Positions 52,518 to 64,000 of a DNA stretch of 64,000 nucleotides are shown piece by piece. The position numbers and the translations under genes are program-made. The notes beneath the pieces were generated by a model that saw nothing but the letters and a program-made list of their open reading frames with translations, searched no databases and was not told the origin of the DNA. Location of the stretch: NCBI GenBank assembly GCA_015680905.1, contig CM027381.1, forward strand, positions 58,532,501 to 58,596,500, read 5' to 3'. The stretch is from Coptis chinensis. Lineage: Eukaryota > Streptophyta > Magnoliopsida > Ranunculales > Ranunculaceae. Numbering within the stretch: the first letter of the stretch is position 1; every line of letters begins with the position of its first letter.

Positions 52518-54145
52518 ATGCAAAACACAAAAGTTTTAGGTAGTTTAGTGAGCGCAAACTCTAGCACACCAGCTAGAGTTTGCATTAAGGGAGATGATCA
52601 GGTTTCAAAATCACCGTCGACAGAGGAATCTGATATGGATTTTGTAAGTTCTGCTTTTCTCAAGATGTATGGTGTGGGTTCGCTAGAAAGATTCAGGAAA
52701 AGACTCGATCTTGCAGAAGCTGGATAAGTTGCGGGACAAAACAGAACATGAACAGAAGAGGGAGATATAAAAGCAATTGCTCTGGACATTGTTCTACGCA
52801 ACTATGAAGGAAACAAAAAAGAGTGTGAACAGCGATAAGTTATGAAGGGGAAAGTATCCAACGATTTGGAATTGGGAGGTACGGTTATAGGAACCTAAGA
52901 AACTCTACTGAAACTGCAACACGATGTAGAGTATTACCACACAGTAGGTAATCCCTCTGATATGAACACCGAAAAAATAGGATCTGGAATAGAAACGTAG
53001 CAAGAGAGGACTGTAGAGAAGATTCAAGATGGGCTTGCAAACAGTAAAAGGGCTTTGAAGAACGGAACTCAAATCCATGATAATGGAAATCGAGCACTAA
53101 AAGCAATTGGGCAAAGGTGATTGGAAAGGGTTCTGATGGGAGGGAAGAACTTAGCTATATATTCCACTGACTCTAGTCAATGGAAAACCAGTTATTCACT
53201 TACAGAGCTCTCAATTTACAGAGTTCAATAAAAAGTTTGAGAATTTGATGGTTGGGTCTTTTGTAGGGAAGAGGATGAATTACTCCTATGTGAAGGAGAT
53301 TGTTACTAGAACTTGGAGAGTGAAGAATTTTGTAATGAAACCTTATGCAGACACGATGTTCACTTTTCAGTTTGAGAAGGACGATGATCGCAAGGCAATT
53401 TTGGATATCGGATCATTTCATATTGCAAGTAAGTTGTTTGTTGTTAGGTCTTGGAAGCTGTTCATCGAGGTAGAAACACGAGAATTAAAAACGATACCAA
53501 TATGGGTGGTTATCAAAGGGCTACCAATGGAGATATGGAATAAGGATGGCTTTAGCCAAGTGGGAAGTGCAGTAGGAGTACCTATGTTCACAGATTGACT
53601 TACTCAGAATATGGCAAGAACATCTTATGTAAGGATGTGCATAGAGATTAATACAAAATGCCAATATCCAGTGAGCATTCCAGTGGTTATTGACCAAAGA
53701 AAAGCCTATAAGATTGATTTTGAATACAACTGGAAACCTCCAAGTTGTATCGTATGCCAAGTATTTGGGCATAGTGAATAGAGCTACCCAAAGAAGCCCA
53801 GAACAGAAGTGGGAAGGGAAAAAGTTTGGCTGAAGAAGACAATAAATAATGATGAGGTGAACAAAGGGTTGGAAAATGAGGATGGGAAAAATAAGGAAGT
53901 ACACACAGAAGAGAAACAAACGGGCACATCAACACAGGAAGTTCAGTGAGATCTTAGTTGTGGCAGATGACAATGAATGGGTAACACCAAACAAGAAACT
54001 CAGCTGCAAAGCAAGAAGTAGTACTGCTGATTCTGGTTCTGAGGGGGAAGAAGTGAAGGGAATCGGGACTAACAAGGGGCAGCTTCAGCGAGAGCCACAA
54101 ATAACCGATACAGAGAGAGAAGGAGAACTTCAAAAAAGACTTTAG
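52518..54145 (+). pseudogene. LINE-n ORF1
   Basis: ATG 52518: MQNTKVLGSLVSANSSTPAR, an acidic SPSTEESDMDFVSSAF, MYGVGSLERFRKRLDLAEAG, then a stop near 52725 and a degraded linker. Open again at 53245-53598 with MVGSFVGKRMNYSYVKEIV, FVMKPYADTMFTFQF, FHIASKLFVVRSWKLF and GLPMEIWNKDGFSQVGSAVG; stop at 53596-53598. The knuckle region (about 53735-53790, SCIVCQVFGHS, then a stop) is broken before its last cysteine. C-terminal piece 53876-54145 with EWVTPNKKLSCKAR. Confidence 0.87.
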
Positions 54146-54322
54146 AGATTGAAACAAGGGGATAATAGGTTTAAGCTTCTTTGTACAAGTTCAGAAGAGG
54201 ATGGAGATGGTAAAACCACAGCAGATAGCAGTGAGAAAAGAGGATCATAAAACAACAGCGAAGAGGTTAGCAGCAAAGAAATGACTACACTAAGTCCTTT
54301 GGCTCGAGAACTAGAATTTTAA

Positions 54323-57300
54323 ATGATAAACCTCGCATGCTGGAATGTGAGGGGCTTTAACAAAGCCTTCAAGAAAGTGGAAATTCAAGAAATGACAAGA
54401 AAGTTTGATATAAATTTGATGGGTAATGAGAATGGAACGGAAATGGGAAACATATGGTTATGCTAGAATCTAAGAGTATGTGAGGCTACGCTATTACAAA
54501 AAAACGAGCAACATATAACGATGGAAGTGCCCACTATAGCGGGAGAGGAGTTTATAAATACAGTGGTATATGGTAGTAATGACATGGGGACAAGAAGGCA
54601 GCTATGGAGGAGCATTCTAGACCTGTCTTGCACTATTCAGAAACCATGGATTATATTGGGGGATTTTAATTCGATATTAAATACCCAAGAGAAGATTGGA
54701 GGAACAGAGGTGAGACAGCATCATTATGCATATCTTTTAGATTGTGTTACTGCGGCAAGATTGGTTGATATAAAAAGCAAAGGGAATTTTTTAACTTGGA
54801 GTAATAAGCAAGAGGTGAGGGTTAGTTGTAAATTGGACCGAGTGGTGGCCAATACAAAATGGGTAGGAGCTTATGGGGACCATGAGGCTGACTTTAAGAA
54901 CCCAGGAGCAGTTTCTAATCACTCAGCCATGATAGTAACATCAATAGCTAAGAGAAATCAGCAACGCAAAGTCTTTAAGTTCTTTAATTTTAGGGTATAC
55001 TGAGTGGGGATTCATGGATGTAGTAGGGGATACATGGAAGAGTGTAGCTGTTGGGAATCTTATGTTTGTGTTCATGAAAAAGCCAAGGTTAACAAAGGCT
55101 GCACTAATACAGTGGAATAGAGAACATGTTGGTAATATGATAAATAGAGTCAGCGAAACAAAAATGGCAATGGATCAAGTACAAACTCAATTGCAAGCAC
55201 AGCCAATGGATCGAACTCTGATTAGAAAAGAAAGGGAAGCTATTACAGAGCATGTTCAAGCTATTAACTCTGAGGAGGATATGTTTCGACAAAAATCAAG
55301 GGATTAGGTGATAGTAGTGGGAGATAATAATCCAAAATACTTTTTCAAGTCTATGCAAGCACGAAGGGTGGTGAACAAGATAACGTGTTTGAAAGATGTT
55401 GCTAGAAATGTTATACAAGACTCAAAAGCTATAGAAGATGAGTGTGTAGCATTCTATGAAGCTCTTTACAGCCCTAGAAACATGTCGCCAGTGGATTTCT
55501 CTATTTTTCAAGATATGGAGCCTCGGCAACAGCTGGATATAAGAGAATGGGATAGATTACAGCAAGAAGTGACAAGAGATGAAATCATAGAGGCCCTAGC
55601 AAACATTGATAATGATAAATCTCTAGGGAGTGATGGTTTCTCTTCTTTCTTTTACAAGTGTACTTGGAAAATTATTAGTGAAGACTTTATAAGAGCAGCA
55701 AAAAATTTCTTCCAGTCTAATAAGATGCTAAAGGAGGTAAATTCGACATGTATTACTCTTGTCCCTAAAGTTCTTATACCTACTTCCTTAGGGGATTACA
55801 GACCTATTGCATGTTGTGGAGTGATGTACAAATGCATAACTAAGGTCATGACGAAAAGAATGAAAGATTTCATACCAAAAGTGGTTAACTCTAACCAATC
55901 AGCTTTCATATCTGGAAGGAGTATACAAGATAATATTCTGCTATCACATGAGATTATGCATAATTATCACAGGGACCAGCACCCACCTAGATGTGCGGTT
56001 AAAATAGACTTGAAAAAGGCTTATGATTCAGTGAGGTGGGAAGCAATGGAATTTGCAATGCAAAGAGTGGGTATACCAGCTAGGTTCATTACATGGGTTA
56101 AAGCTTGTGTGGAGACAGCTTCGTATTCTATCATGATTAATGGAACTTCTTATGGTTACTTCAGAGGCAGAAGGGGGATAAGACAGGGTGATCTAATTTC
56201 ACCATATCTTTTTGTAATGGTCATGGATCTCCACTGATATTATGCATCAGAGTGTAAGGAGTGGAATGTATAGGCTACATCAAAAGTGCATAGATCCTCT
56301 TATAACCCACTTGTCATTTGCTGATGATTTAATGGCTTTTATATATGTGGATATACAAAGTGCTAATACTCTTAAGCAGACTCTAGAGACTTTCAAAATG
56401 GTGGTAGGGTTAGAGGTGAACCAACTGAAGAGTAATATATTTTTTGCAGGAGTGGATGATGACACAAGTACAGAGATTGAGCAAGTTCTTCAATTCGAAA
56501 GAGGAGTTCTGCCAGTGAGATATCTAGGATTACCCTTGATTACTATGAGGTTAAGATCAATGGATTGTAGTCCTTTGGTGCAAAAGGTGGCTAAGAGAAT
56601 CCAAAGCTGGAAGGGAAAGCTACTTTCTTATGCAGGAAGGTTGCAGCTTATCAAAGCAGTGTTAAACAACCTGAGTGTTTACTGGTTGGCTTCATTCAAA
56701 ATCCCTCAGAAAACATTCGAGGACATAAATAGATTATGCCAGAATTTCTTATGGACAGGGCCAAATTGTACACAGTCACATGCCTTAATTGGGTGGGAAG
56801 CTACATGTTTCTCTTATGAAGAGGGAGGACTAGGGATTAGGGACTTGGAAAAGGTTAATCAAGCCGCTACAATGAGACACATATGGAAGATTGTAACAAA
56901 GGCAGAGAACCTATGGGTTACATGGATATACATGAATAAGATTAAGGACAAGAGCTTCTAGATGCTAAAGATTCCACAAGACTGTTCATGGAGCTGGCGA
57001 AACATTCTTAAAGCCAGAACAGAGGCAGCTGAGATTGTCACACACCAAATTGGTGATGGGAAGGAAACAAGTTTCTAGAATGATCCCTGGTATTCTATTG
57101 GGATTCTGAGGTCAAAATTTCCACAAGCTTTACTATATGATAGTACATGTCATGTGCAGAACAAGGTTGCTGACTTTATAGAAGTAGGGAGATGGAGTAT
57201 CCCACAGCGTATTAAGATTCACTTCAGCAATTTTCTCCAGGAGATTGAGGAAGTAGATATAATATGGCAAGAGGACAGGACAGTCTGGACTTCGTCGAAC

Positions 57301-58403
57301 CATGGAGAGTATAGCATGAAAGAGACTTACGAAAGTCTAAGAAGTATGCGGCAAAAAGTTAAGTGGACCAAAATAGTGTGGTATTCAAACAGAATACCAC
57401 ACCATTCCTGTATAACCTGGATGGCTTTAAGTGGTGGGATGAAGACTCTGAAGAAGCTAAAAAAGTGGAAAAAGATTCAAGCAGATACTTATGTCATGTA
57501 CTGGCAAGGGATCGAAACTGAACATCATCTCTTTCACTACTGCAATTTTGCAAGTACGGTATGGAAATTGATTCTTCAAAGAATGGGTTTGAATAGAGTG
57601 GTTGCACTGACATGGGAAGGAGAGGTGGAATTGGTTGAAACATTCACAAGAGGGAAAGGGTATATTCAAGATGGGTTTCGACTTGTGTGGAATGCGTTTT
57701 TGTATATGATCTGGAAATCGAGAAATGATCCCATCTTCCTTAACAAAATGCAAATGCACACCAGGTGCTTGAGGCAGTGATCACCGATACTAGAACTAAG
57801 CTGTTGGGTATGAAGATCACGATGGTGAAAGGTCATGAAGCTCAGCATTTCATGGATATGTGGAATATGGATGTGGGTTTCATAAAGGAAAATAAGCAGT
57901 ACTGGAAATAGGCGAGAGCAGAAACGGGAGTACACATTTTGAATACAGACAGGACTTTACAAAGAGCAGATGGGGGCTGGGCAACAGTTCTACGAAATGG
58001 CAATGGGGAAGTAACAGCAGCAAGTCATGGCAGCTCACAATTGAAATGCATTTCGATGATTGAGTTGTAGGCAGTCGAGCAACGCATACAAATGGCATTA
58101 AGGCATGGCATCAAACATCTCGAGGTACAGACATATTCTACCAATGTTATATCATTCTTGAACATTAGAAATAAACATCCATGGGTGGCAGAGAAACTTA
58201 TCCGAAGTATACAAGCTATGAAGGAAGAGCTGGAGCACTTTAATATCATTTGTGTATTCAGGGAAACCAACAGGCTAGCTGATGCTTTGGCCCATAATAT
58301 TCCTACTAGTAGATACATAGAATTAGTTCCTAGTTCTTTCTCTAAGGATGTAAAGAAAATAATTTATGAAGATGCTAGTGGAAAGCAATATGTAAGGATG
58401 TAA
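54323..58403 (+). pseudogene. LINE-n ORF2: endonuclease, RT, zf-RVT, RNase H
   Basis: ATG 54323: MINLACWNVRGFNKAFKKVE. About 35 codons around the GLVETRV motif are deleted (text jumps from INLMG to NENGTEMGN). Then ILGDFNSILNTQEKIGG, FLTWSNKQ and AVSNHSAMIV (SDH changed to SNH). RT (55308-56961): KSLGSDGFSSFFYKCTW, YRPIACCGVMYKCITKVM, QSAFISGRSIQDNILLSHEI, KIDLKKAYDSVRWE, HLSFADDLMAF (about 56311-56343), GLPLITMRLRSMDC. zf-RVT: YSNRIPHHSCITWMAL with Y for the second Cys in YVMYW. RNase H (about 57940-58403): NTDRTLQ, VQTYSTNVISFL (catalytic D to Y), RETNRLADALAHNIP, ending GKQYVRM. Stops near 54467, 55306, 56236, 56959 and 57078. Confidence 0.9.
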
Positions 58404-58467
58404 CAAGATATTTTTTTATTTTATGAAAAGGGGTAGGGGACCTCTCAAAAAACCTCGCTTAAAAAAA

Positions 58468-61400
58468 AAGTAGAGAAAGAGGTAGAAAAAACAAAAAACA
58501 AAAGAAAGAGAACCTGCCCGAGAAACTAGCCCTCAGAAGCAAGGGGGAATAAGTAAAGAAGTCAGAACAAAGCCTGCTACCTTCACAAAGATTCCTACAA
58601 AAGCAAGGCTGGCTACAGTGGTTACCAAGTATGGCCACTATAATCCTCAAAATAGTTATACATAATGATAAACCTAGGTTGTTGGAATATGAGGGGATTT
58701 AATAATAACTTCAAGCAAGTAGAAGTCAGGGAATTGATAAGAAAGCAAGATATCAGTATGATGGGATTAATTGAAAATAGAGTCAAGGAAAAAAATATAG
58801 ATAGGATTATGAGGAACTGCTGCAATGGATGGAGCTTGGAAAGCAATTATGAGTTTAGTGAGATTGGAAAGATTTGGGTGTGCTGGAACCCGAAAATTGT
58901 AGTGCATTAGTTAAGAAGAAAGAGAAACAATGCATAACACTGGAGGTGACATCAGTTACAAATGAAAGATTCATGGTGACTTTTGTGTATGCTAGCAAGG
59001 AATTTGTAGAGAGAAGGGAGCTATGGAGGAGCATAGCAGAATTATCCTTATCTACACATGAGCCTTGGCTGATTCTTGGGGATTTTAACTCAATTCTGAG
59101 TCCACTTGAAAAGGTGGGAGGTAATGATGTAAGAACGAACTTCACTGAGTTCTTAAGTTGTGTTACACTTGCAGGGTAGTAGATATGAGATTCAAAGGAA
59201 ATGTATTTACATGGAGCAACAAACAAGAAAATAGAATCAGTTGCAAGCTTGATAGAGTGATGTGTAATGCAGCATGGATGGGAATGTATGATGATATGGA
59301 AGCAAATTTCATGAACCCAGGAGCTATATCAAACCACTCCTCAATGGTGGTGTACTCTACTAAACAAAAAAATTACAAGAAAAGAGCATGCATATTTTTT
59401 AACTTTTGGATAAAAGAAGATGGCTTCATGGATGTGGTACAGAGAGCATGGACTGGTAGAGTGGTGGGTAACCCCACATACAGATTCATGAAGAGGTTAA
59501 AGCTTACAAAGGTGGCACTCATTGAATGGAATAAACAAAAGATAGGAGATGTAATAAGGAGAGTAGAAAAAACAAACGAAGAGATGGATTTGATTCAAAC
59601 ATAACTGCAAAGTGCACCTATTAATGTGGAGTTGATTAGGAAGGAAAGAATAGCCATCAAGAATCATGTACAAGCAACAAAGGCAGAGGAAGATTGTTAT
59701 AGGCAGAAGAAGTCAAGAGATCAACTTATAGTATCAGGTGATGGTAACACAACTTATTTTTTAAAGTCAGTTCAAGCGTGAAGGAATGTTAATAAGATTA
59801 CATGTCTTATTAACTCAGATGGGGACATCGTAGATGACCTGAATGTAATAGGTGAACAATGTGTTGAGTTTTATAAAGAGTTATATGGGCCAGAATAGAT
59901 AGAAGAGGTAGACTTCTCAATGTTTGAAAGCCTACCAGTCAAGAAGCACATTAGTAATGAACAGAAGGATGAATTGCATAGAGAAGTTACTAGAGATGAA
60001 ATCATATAAGCATTATCGAGGATTGATAGTGATAAAGCGCTAGGGAAGGATGGGTTCTCATCATTATTCTTTAAAAGCACTTGGAGAATTATAGGTGATG
60101 ACTTCATTAAAGCAGTTCATAATTTTTTCAGATCAGGTATGATGCTTAAAGAAGTTAATGCCACTTGTATAACACTAGTGCCTAAAATCTCAAGTCCCTC
60201 GTCTCTGGGGGACTATAGGTCTATTGCTTGCTGTAGTGTCTTGTATAAGTGCATTACAAAAGTGTTAACGACAAGAATGAAGAATCTTATAGCCATTGTG
60301 ACTACTAACCAGTCGATATTCATACCTAGAAGATGTATTCAAGAAAATATATTGCTATCTCATGAATTATTGCATAATTACAATAGAGATGCAGCTCCAC
60401 CTAGGTGTGCGACTAAGATTGATCTAAAGAAGGCTTATGATTCAGTTCGATGGGAGGTAGTGGTGTTTGCTCTCCAGAGAATAGGGATACCGGAGATGTT
60501 TATACAATAGGTAAAGGAATGCATGCAAACACCATCTTACTCAATTATGATAAATGGGGCACCATGGGTTCTTTAAAGGCAGAAAAGGGATAAGGCAAGG
60601 TGATCCAATGTCACCTTATTTATTTGTGCTAGTGATGGATTTGTTTTCTGAAATCATGATGAATTTGGTGAGAATTGGTCAGTTCAAACAAATGCAAGGA
60701 TCCCATTATTACACACCTGTCATTTGTTGATGACCTAATCGCATTCATGTATGGGGAGGTGGGTATAGTGGCTTGTTTGAAGGAAAATTTAAAGGCTTTT
60801 AAGTGCACAGGGCTTGAAGTGAACATGAGCAAAAGTCAGTGGTTCTATGCTAGAATGGATCCAAATGATATCACAGAAGTAAAGGCATTATTGGAGTTTC
60901 AAGAAGGTACGTTACCAGTTAAATACCTCGGATTACCACTTATTACTACAAGACTTACATCAGTTGATTGTGCACCTCTTATTACTAGCTTACTAGTAGA
61001 ATTCAGAGTCGGAAAGGGTGCTTTCTTTCTTATAAAATCAGTACTCAATAGCTTGAGTGTATACTGGTTTGTGTCCTTTATCATACCTCAAAAAACTATA
61101 GAGGAGATGAATAGAATCTGTAGGAACTTTCTCTAGAATGGTACAGAATGCTCGCTATCTCATGCACTTATTGAATGGGAGGAGATCTGCTATCCATATG
61201 ATGAGGGAGGTTTGGCAATCCGAGACTTATCAAGGGTAAACCAAGCAGCAACGATGAAGTCTCTCTGGCACATTGTAAGTAACAAAGATAATCTATGGGT
61301 GCAATGGGTGAAGAATAATCTAATCAAGGGGAGGAACTTCTGGCACATAAAGATACCTATGGACTGTTCATGGGTATGGAGGAACATTATAAAGCTACGG

Positions 61401-62860
61401 AAGGATGCATCTTTCTTTGCTACGCACCTGATTGGGGATGGAGATGATACGAGATTTTGGTTAGATCCTTGGTACCCAGCTGGAATTCTAAAGGAGTATT
61501 TCCCACAGGAACTGCTATATAGCTCTACTGCTAACATGAACTCTATGGTATCAACACTAATAGAGGATGGGAGATGGGGTATACCACACTATATCCGACT
61601 ACCAGGAATCATAACAGAAATGCTAGATGAAGTCAAGATTTCAGGAGCGAAAGATCAGATTGTGTGGGCACCATCATTAAAGGGAGATTACACTATGAAG
61701 GCCACATATAAAAGTGTGAGAAGTACTAAAGTCCCAGTAGAGTGGCATAGCATCGTGTGGTACTCGAACAGAATACCCAGGCATTCGTTTATTACATGGA
61801 TGGCACTTAAGGAAGGGATGAAGACGTTACAAAAAATGAAAGAATGGAAGAAGGTACAAGATGACACATGTGTGCTGTGTTGGAGAGAAATGGAGACCGA
61901 ATGGCACCTATTTTTTTAATGCACTTATGTTCAATATGTATGGGCAGAACTGCTAGGGCGAGTTGGATATTCACGAAACAGAGCAAGAACTTGGAATGAA
62001 GAAATCAGGTGGGTTGTTCGAGCGAGTGAGGGCAAAGGAGGGAAACAAGATGCTCTTAGATAGATGTTTGCTGGTTATCATTATTGGGTTTGGAGGGAGA
62101 GAAACACTAGAAGCTTTGATAACAAATGGTTAATTGCAGCTGAAGTGGTGAAACTTGTTGTCAGAGATGTCATAACAAAGCTTGTATCGCTGAACATCAA
62201 GATGGAGAGTGGACCCGAGAGAGAGAGATTTATGAACATATAGAATATGGAAGTGACGGAAAGAAGGCCCAGCAAGACAAAATGCAAGTGGGAAAGAGCG
62301 CAAGTTGGCACTTATAATTTGAATCCGGATGGCACCTTGTAGAACAATGATGGAGGATGGGCGGCTGTAATAAGAAATGAAAATGGGGAAGTGATAGTAG
62401 CTGCACATGGGAGATCATATTATAATAGCATCGCAATGATAGAACTTCAAGGGGTAGAGCAAGGAATCAAAATGGCGCTGGAACATGGAATTACAAAACT
62501 AAAAGCGCAAACAGACTCACAAAACGTGGTTGCATTCATTAACAAAAATGCATACCCATGGGATACACATGATGGTGAGTTTAAGAAGAATGGAAACAAC
62601 TTTAGATTAGTTTTCTATTGTACATGTATTCAGAGAGTGTAATAAATTAGCAGATGCATTAGCTTCTAACATTCCAGCAGGTAGGTGCATTGTATTAATT
62701 CCTAGTCCCTTTGCAGAAGATGTAAAGAAAATAGTTTATGAGGATCCAATAAGGAGAGAGTATGTGAGAGAATGTAATGGAAACTAAGTTCATTTATTAT
62801 TAATAATAATATAGGGGTAAGGGACCTCTCAAAAACCCTACTTTCTGATAAAAAAAAGAA
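58468..62860 (+). mobile_element. LINE-m, 3' part (ORF1 end, ORF2, 3' tail)
   Basis: Resumes LINE-m after LINE-n: last ORF1 codons, a ~135 base spacer, ORF2 and the tail (ATAGGGGTAAGGGACCTC...ACCCTACTTTCTG, poly(A) 62849-62857). Satellite S5 follows at once. The bases flanking LINE-m on both sides are satellite: GATGCATTCAATCAA on the left and GAAACATTCATTCAA on the right agree at 12 of 15 positions. A true duplication cannot be told from satellite homology. Confidence 0.88.
58665..62775 (+). pseudogene. LINE-m ORF2: endonuclease, RT, zf-RVT, RNase H
   Basis: ATG 58665: MINLGCWNMRGFNNNFKQVE, GLIENRVKEKN. Then ILGDFNSILSPLEKVGG, FTWSNKQENRISCKLDRVM and AISNHSSMVV. RT: KALGKDGFSSLFF, YRSIACCSVLYKCITKVL, ILLSHELLHNYNRDAAPPR, KIDLKKAYDSVRWE and HLSFVDDLIAFM (FADD changed to FVDD, aspartates kept; about 60714-60750). 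Post-RT: WFVSFIIPQK. zf-RVT (61770-61915): NRIPRHSFITWMAL, CVLCWREMETEWHLFF with the end of the motif lost to a stop. RNase H: NPDGTL, MIELQGVEQG, AQTDSQNVVAFI, and the final CNKLADALASNIPAG after a frameshift near 62570. Many stops. Confidence 0.88.
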
Positions 62861-63405
62861 ACATTCATTCAAGTGTTTTTCATTCATTCTAATGCAAGCT
62901 CGCTTGTAGATGTGTTCATTCAATCAATCAAAGGTTTTGCATTCATTCTAATGCAAGCTCGATTGTAAATGCATTCATTCAATCAATCGAGTGTTTTGCA
63001 TTCATTCTAATGCAAGCTCGCTTGTAGATGCGTTCAATCAATCAATCAAGTGTTTTGCATTCATTCTAATGGAAGCTCACACGTAGATGTATTCAATCAA
63101 TAATTTTGCAATCATTCTAATGCACGCTCTCTTATAGATGCGTTCATTTAATCAATCAAGTGTTTTGCATTCATTACAAAACAAGCTCACACATAGATAC
63201 ATTCAATCAAGTGTTTTGCATTCATTCTAATGCAAGTTCACACATAAATGCATTCAATCAAGGGTTTTTCATTCATTCTAATGCACGCTCACTTGTAGAT
63301 GTATTCATTCAATCAGTCAAGTGTTTTCCATTCATTCTAATGCACGCTCGCTTGTAGATGCGTTCATTCAATCAATCAATTGTTTTGCATTCATTCCAAT
63401 GCAAG
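62861..63405 (+). repeat. Satellite block S5
   Basis: About nine to ten monomers, plus orientation, the continuation of S3/S4 on the other side of LINE-m/n. Alternation of 59 and 51 bp types is less strict here. Ends in a 23 bp T tract that is the poly(A) of LINE-o on the opposite strand. Confidence 0.94.
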
Positions 63406-63828
63406 TTTTTTTTTTTTTTTTTTTTTTTATCAACAAGCGAGGTTGTTATAGAGGTCCAATAGCTTCATTGCAATATGATATAGTCTTTCCCACTAGCATC
63501 CTCAAACACAAATTTTTTCATATCTTCTGAGAAGGAGCTAGGGATGACTTCTATGAAACCTACACTACGCATATTACTGGCTAGTGCATCTGCTAGTCTG
63601 TTACATTCTCTATATACATGCCTAATGTTAAAAATATTCAAAGTGTTCTATCCTATTACATATATCTTCCATCATATGTCTTGCTTGCCACGGGTGTTTA
63701 TTTCTTTTTTCAATAAAAGAAACAACATTGGTTGAATCAGTTCGGGCTTCCAGTCTTGTTATGTTCTTCTGTTGTGTTAGTTTCAACCCTTGCCATAACC
63801 CTTGTAGCTCAATGAGTGCAATAGTATA
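63406..63828 (-). pseudogene. LINE-o: LINE 3' end (RNase H and poly(A)), minus strand
   Basis: Poly(A) appears as T's at 63406-63428 and is followed on the minus strand by a degraded tail (GGACCTC near 63455). RNase H lies upstream: ALIELQGLWQGLKLTQQKN, ARTDSTNVVSFIEKRNKHPW and a final RECNRLADALASNM/IPSSFSEDMKKFVFED text in a shifted frame. The first RNase H motif (DGT) is missing because the segment ends at 63828, where plus-strand endonuclease sequence begins. Confidence 0.8.
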
Positions 63829-64000
63829 TGCAAGCACTGAATTGAGAAAGAGAAATGAGCTATGGAACAAGCTGGTGGATATGGCCACAAGAGTAACGAG
63901 CCCATGGATTCTCATGGGGGACTTTAACTCTATTCTAAGCTCACATGAACGAGTAGGGGGCACGCCAACGAGACAACATCACTTTGCAGACTTTATTGCA
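63826..64000 (+). pseudogene. LINE-o: endonuclease fragment, plus strand, head-to-head with the 3' part
   Basis: Open to the window end: VYASTELRKRNELWNKLVDM, then TSPWILMGDFNSILSSHERV and GGTPTRQHHFADF. The MGDFNSIL block is the AP-like endonuclease motif (metal/active-site D and N) seen in all sister copies. It begins exactly where the inverted RNase H segment stops, with no intervening tail or duplication, as expected for a 5'-inverted (twin-primed) LINE insertion. It continues beyond the window. Confidence 0.8.

Larger units (their letters stand above)
52416..58467 (+). mobile_element. LINE-n: full-length LINE nested in LINE-m, 6.05 kb
   Basis: 5' UTR (CTTAGTTAGTTGTTAATGG, ACCTTAGGGGTAATTAGGTC), ORF1, ORF2, tail (AAAGGGGTAGGGGACCTC) and poly(A), bracketed by AAGTAGAG. 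It is younger than LINE-m. No satellite sequence lies at its 5' end. Confidence 0.92.

Overview
The window is nuclear DNA from a flowering plant, probably a eudicot. It is AT-rich and consists almost entirely of transposable elements stacked inside one another, plus a short-period satellite. I found no host protein gene, functional tRNA, rRNA or bacterial feature. The species cannot be named from the sequence. Density, nesting and satellite content suggest heterochromatin, for example pericentromeric DNA (inference). I label elements T1, G1, G2 (LTR retrotransposons), LINE-a to LINE-o (one L1-type LINE family), CACTA-1 (a DNA transposon) and S1 to S5 (satellite blocks).

Layout. 1-3347: Ty3/Gypsy-like T1 on the minus strand (gag start, PBS, one 2.87 kb LTR), inserted into LINE-a. 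3348-16095: LINE-a on the minus strand, split at 4149-12673 by G1, a complete Athila/Tat-like element with LTRs, a GTAAG target duplication, a gag-protease reading frame and no reverse transcriptase or integrase. 16105-16328: satellite S1. 16329-44464: in my reading one CACTA-type element, transcribed leftward, of which only about 4 kb remains. It is cut up by LINE-b (17101-19393), LINE-c (19630-19948), full-length LINE-d (20174-26752), full-length LINE-e (28041-34532, minus), G2 (34841-40798, minus, 5' end lost, carrying a solo LTR at 36975-38238) and LINE-f (40828-43281). 44485-48410: minus-strand LINE ORF1 fragments piled on each other, with satellite S2, a short LINE tail and a 400 bp MITE. 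48430-63405: satellite S3-S4-S5, interrupted by a tiny deleted LINE (LINE-l) and by LINE-m, which itself contains full-length LINE-n (52416-58467). 63406-64000: LINE-o, a head-to-head LINE fragment.

The LINE family encodes ORF1 (acidic N-terminus, linker, DUF4283-like domain, CCHC knuckle, C-terminal W-[E/V]-x-P basic motif) and ORF2 (AP-like endonuclease, reverse transcriptase, zf-RVT, RNase H). Copies end in a conserved G-rich/C-rich 3' tail and poly(A). Every copy carries stops or frameshifts, so none looks autonomous now. Exact or near-exact target duplications at six insertions (G1, LINE-b, -d, -e, -f, -n) give a relative chronology. The satellite is a 59+51 bp alternating dimer that keeps one orientation throughout, whatever the strand of the neighbouring LINEs.
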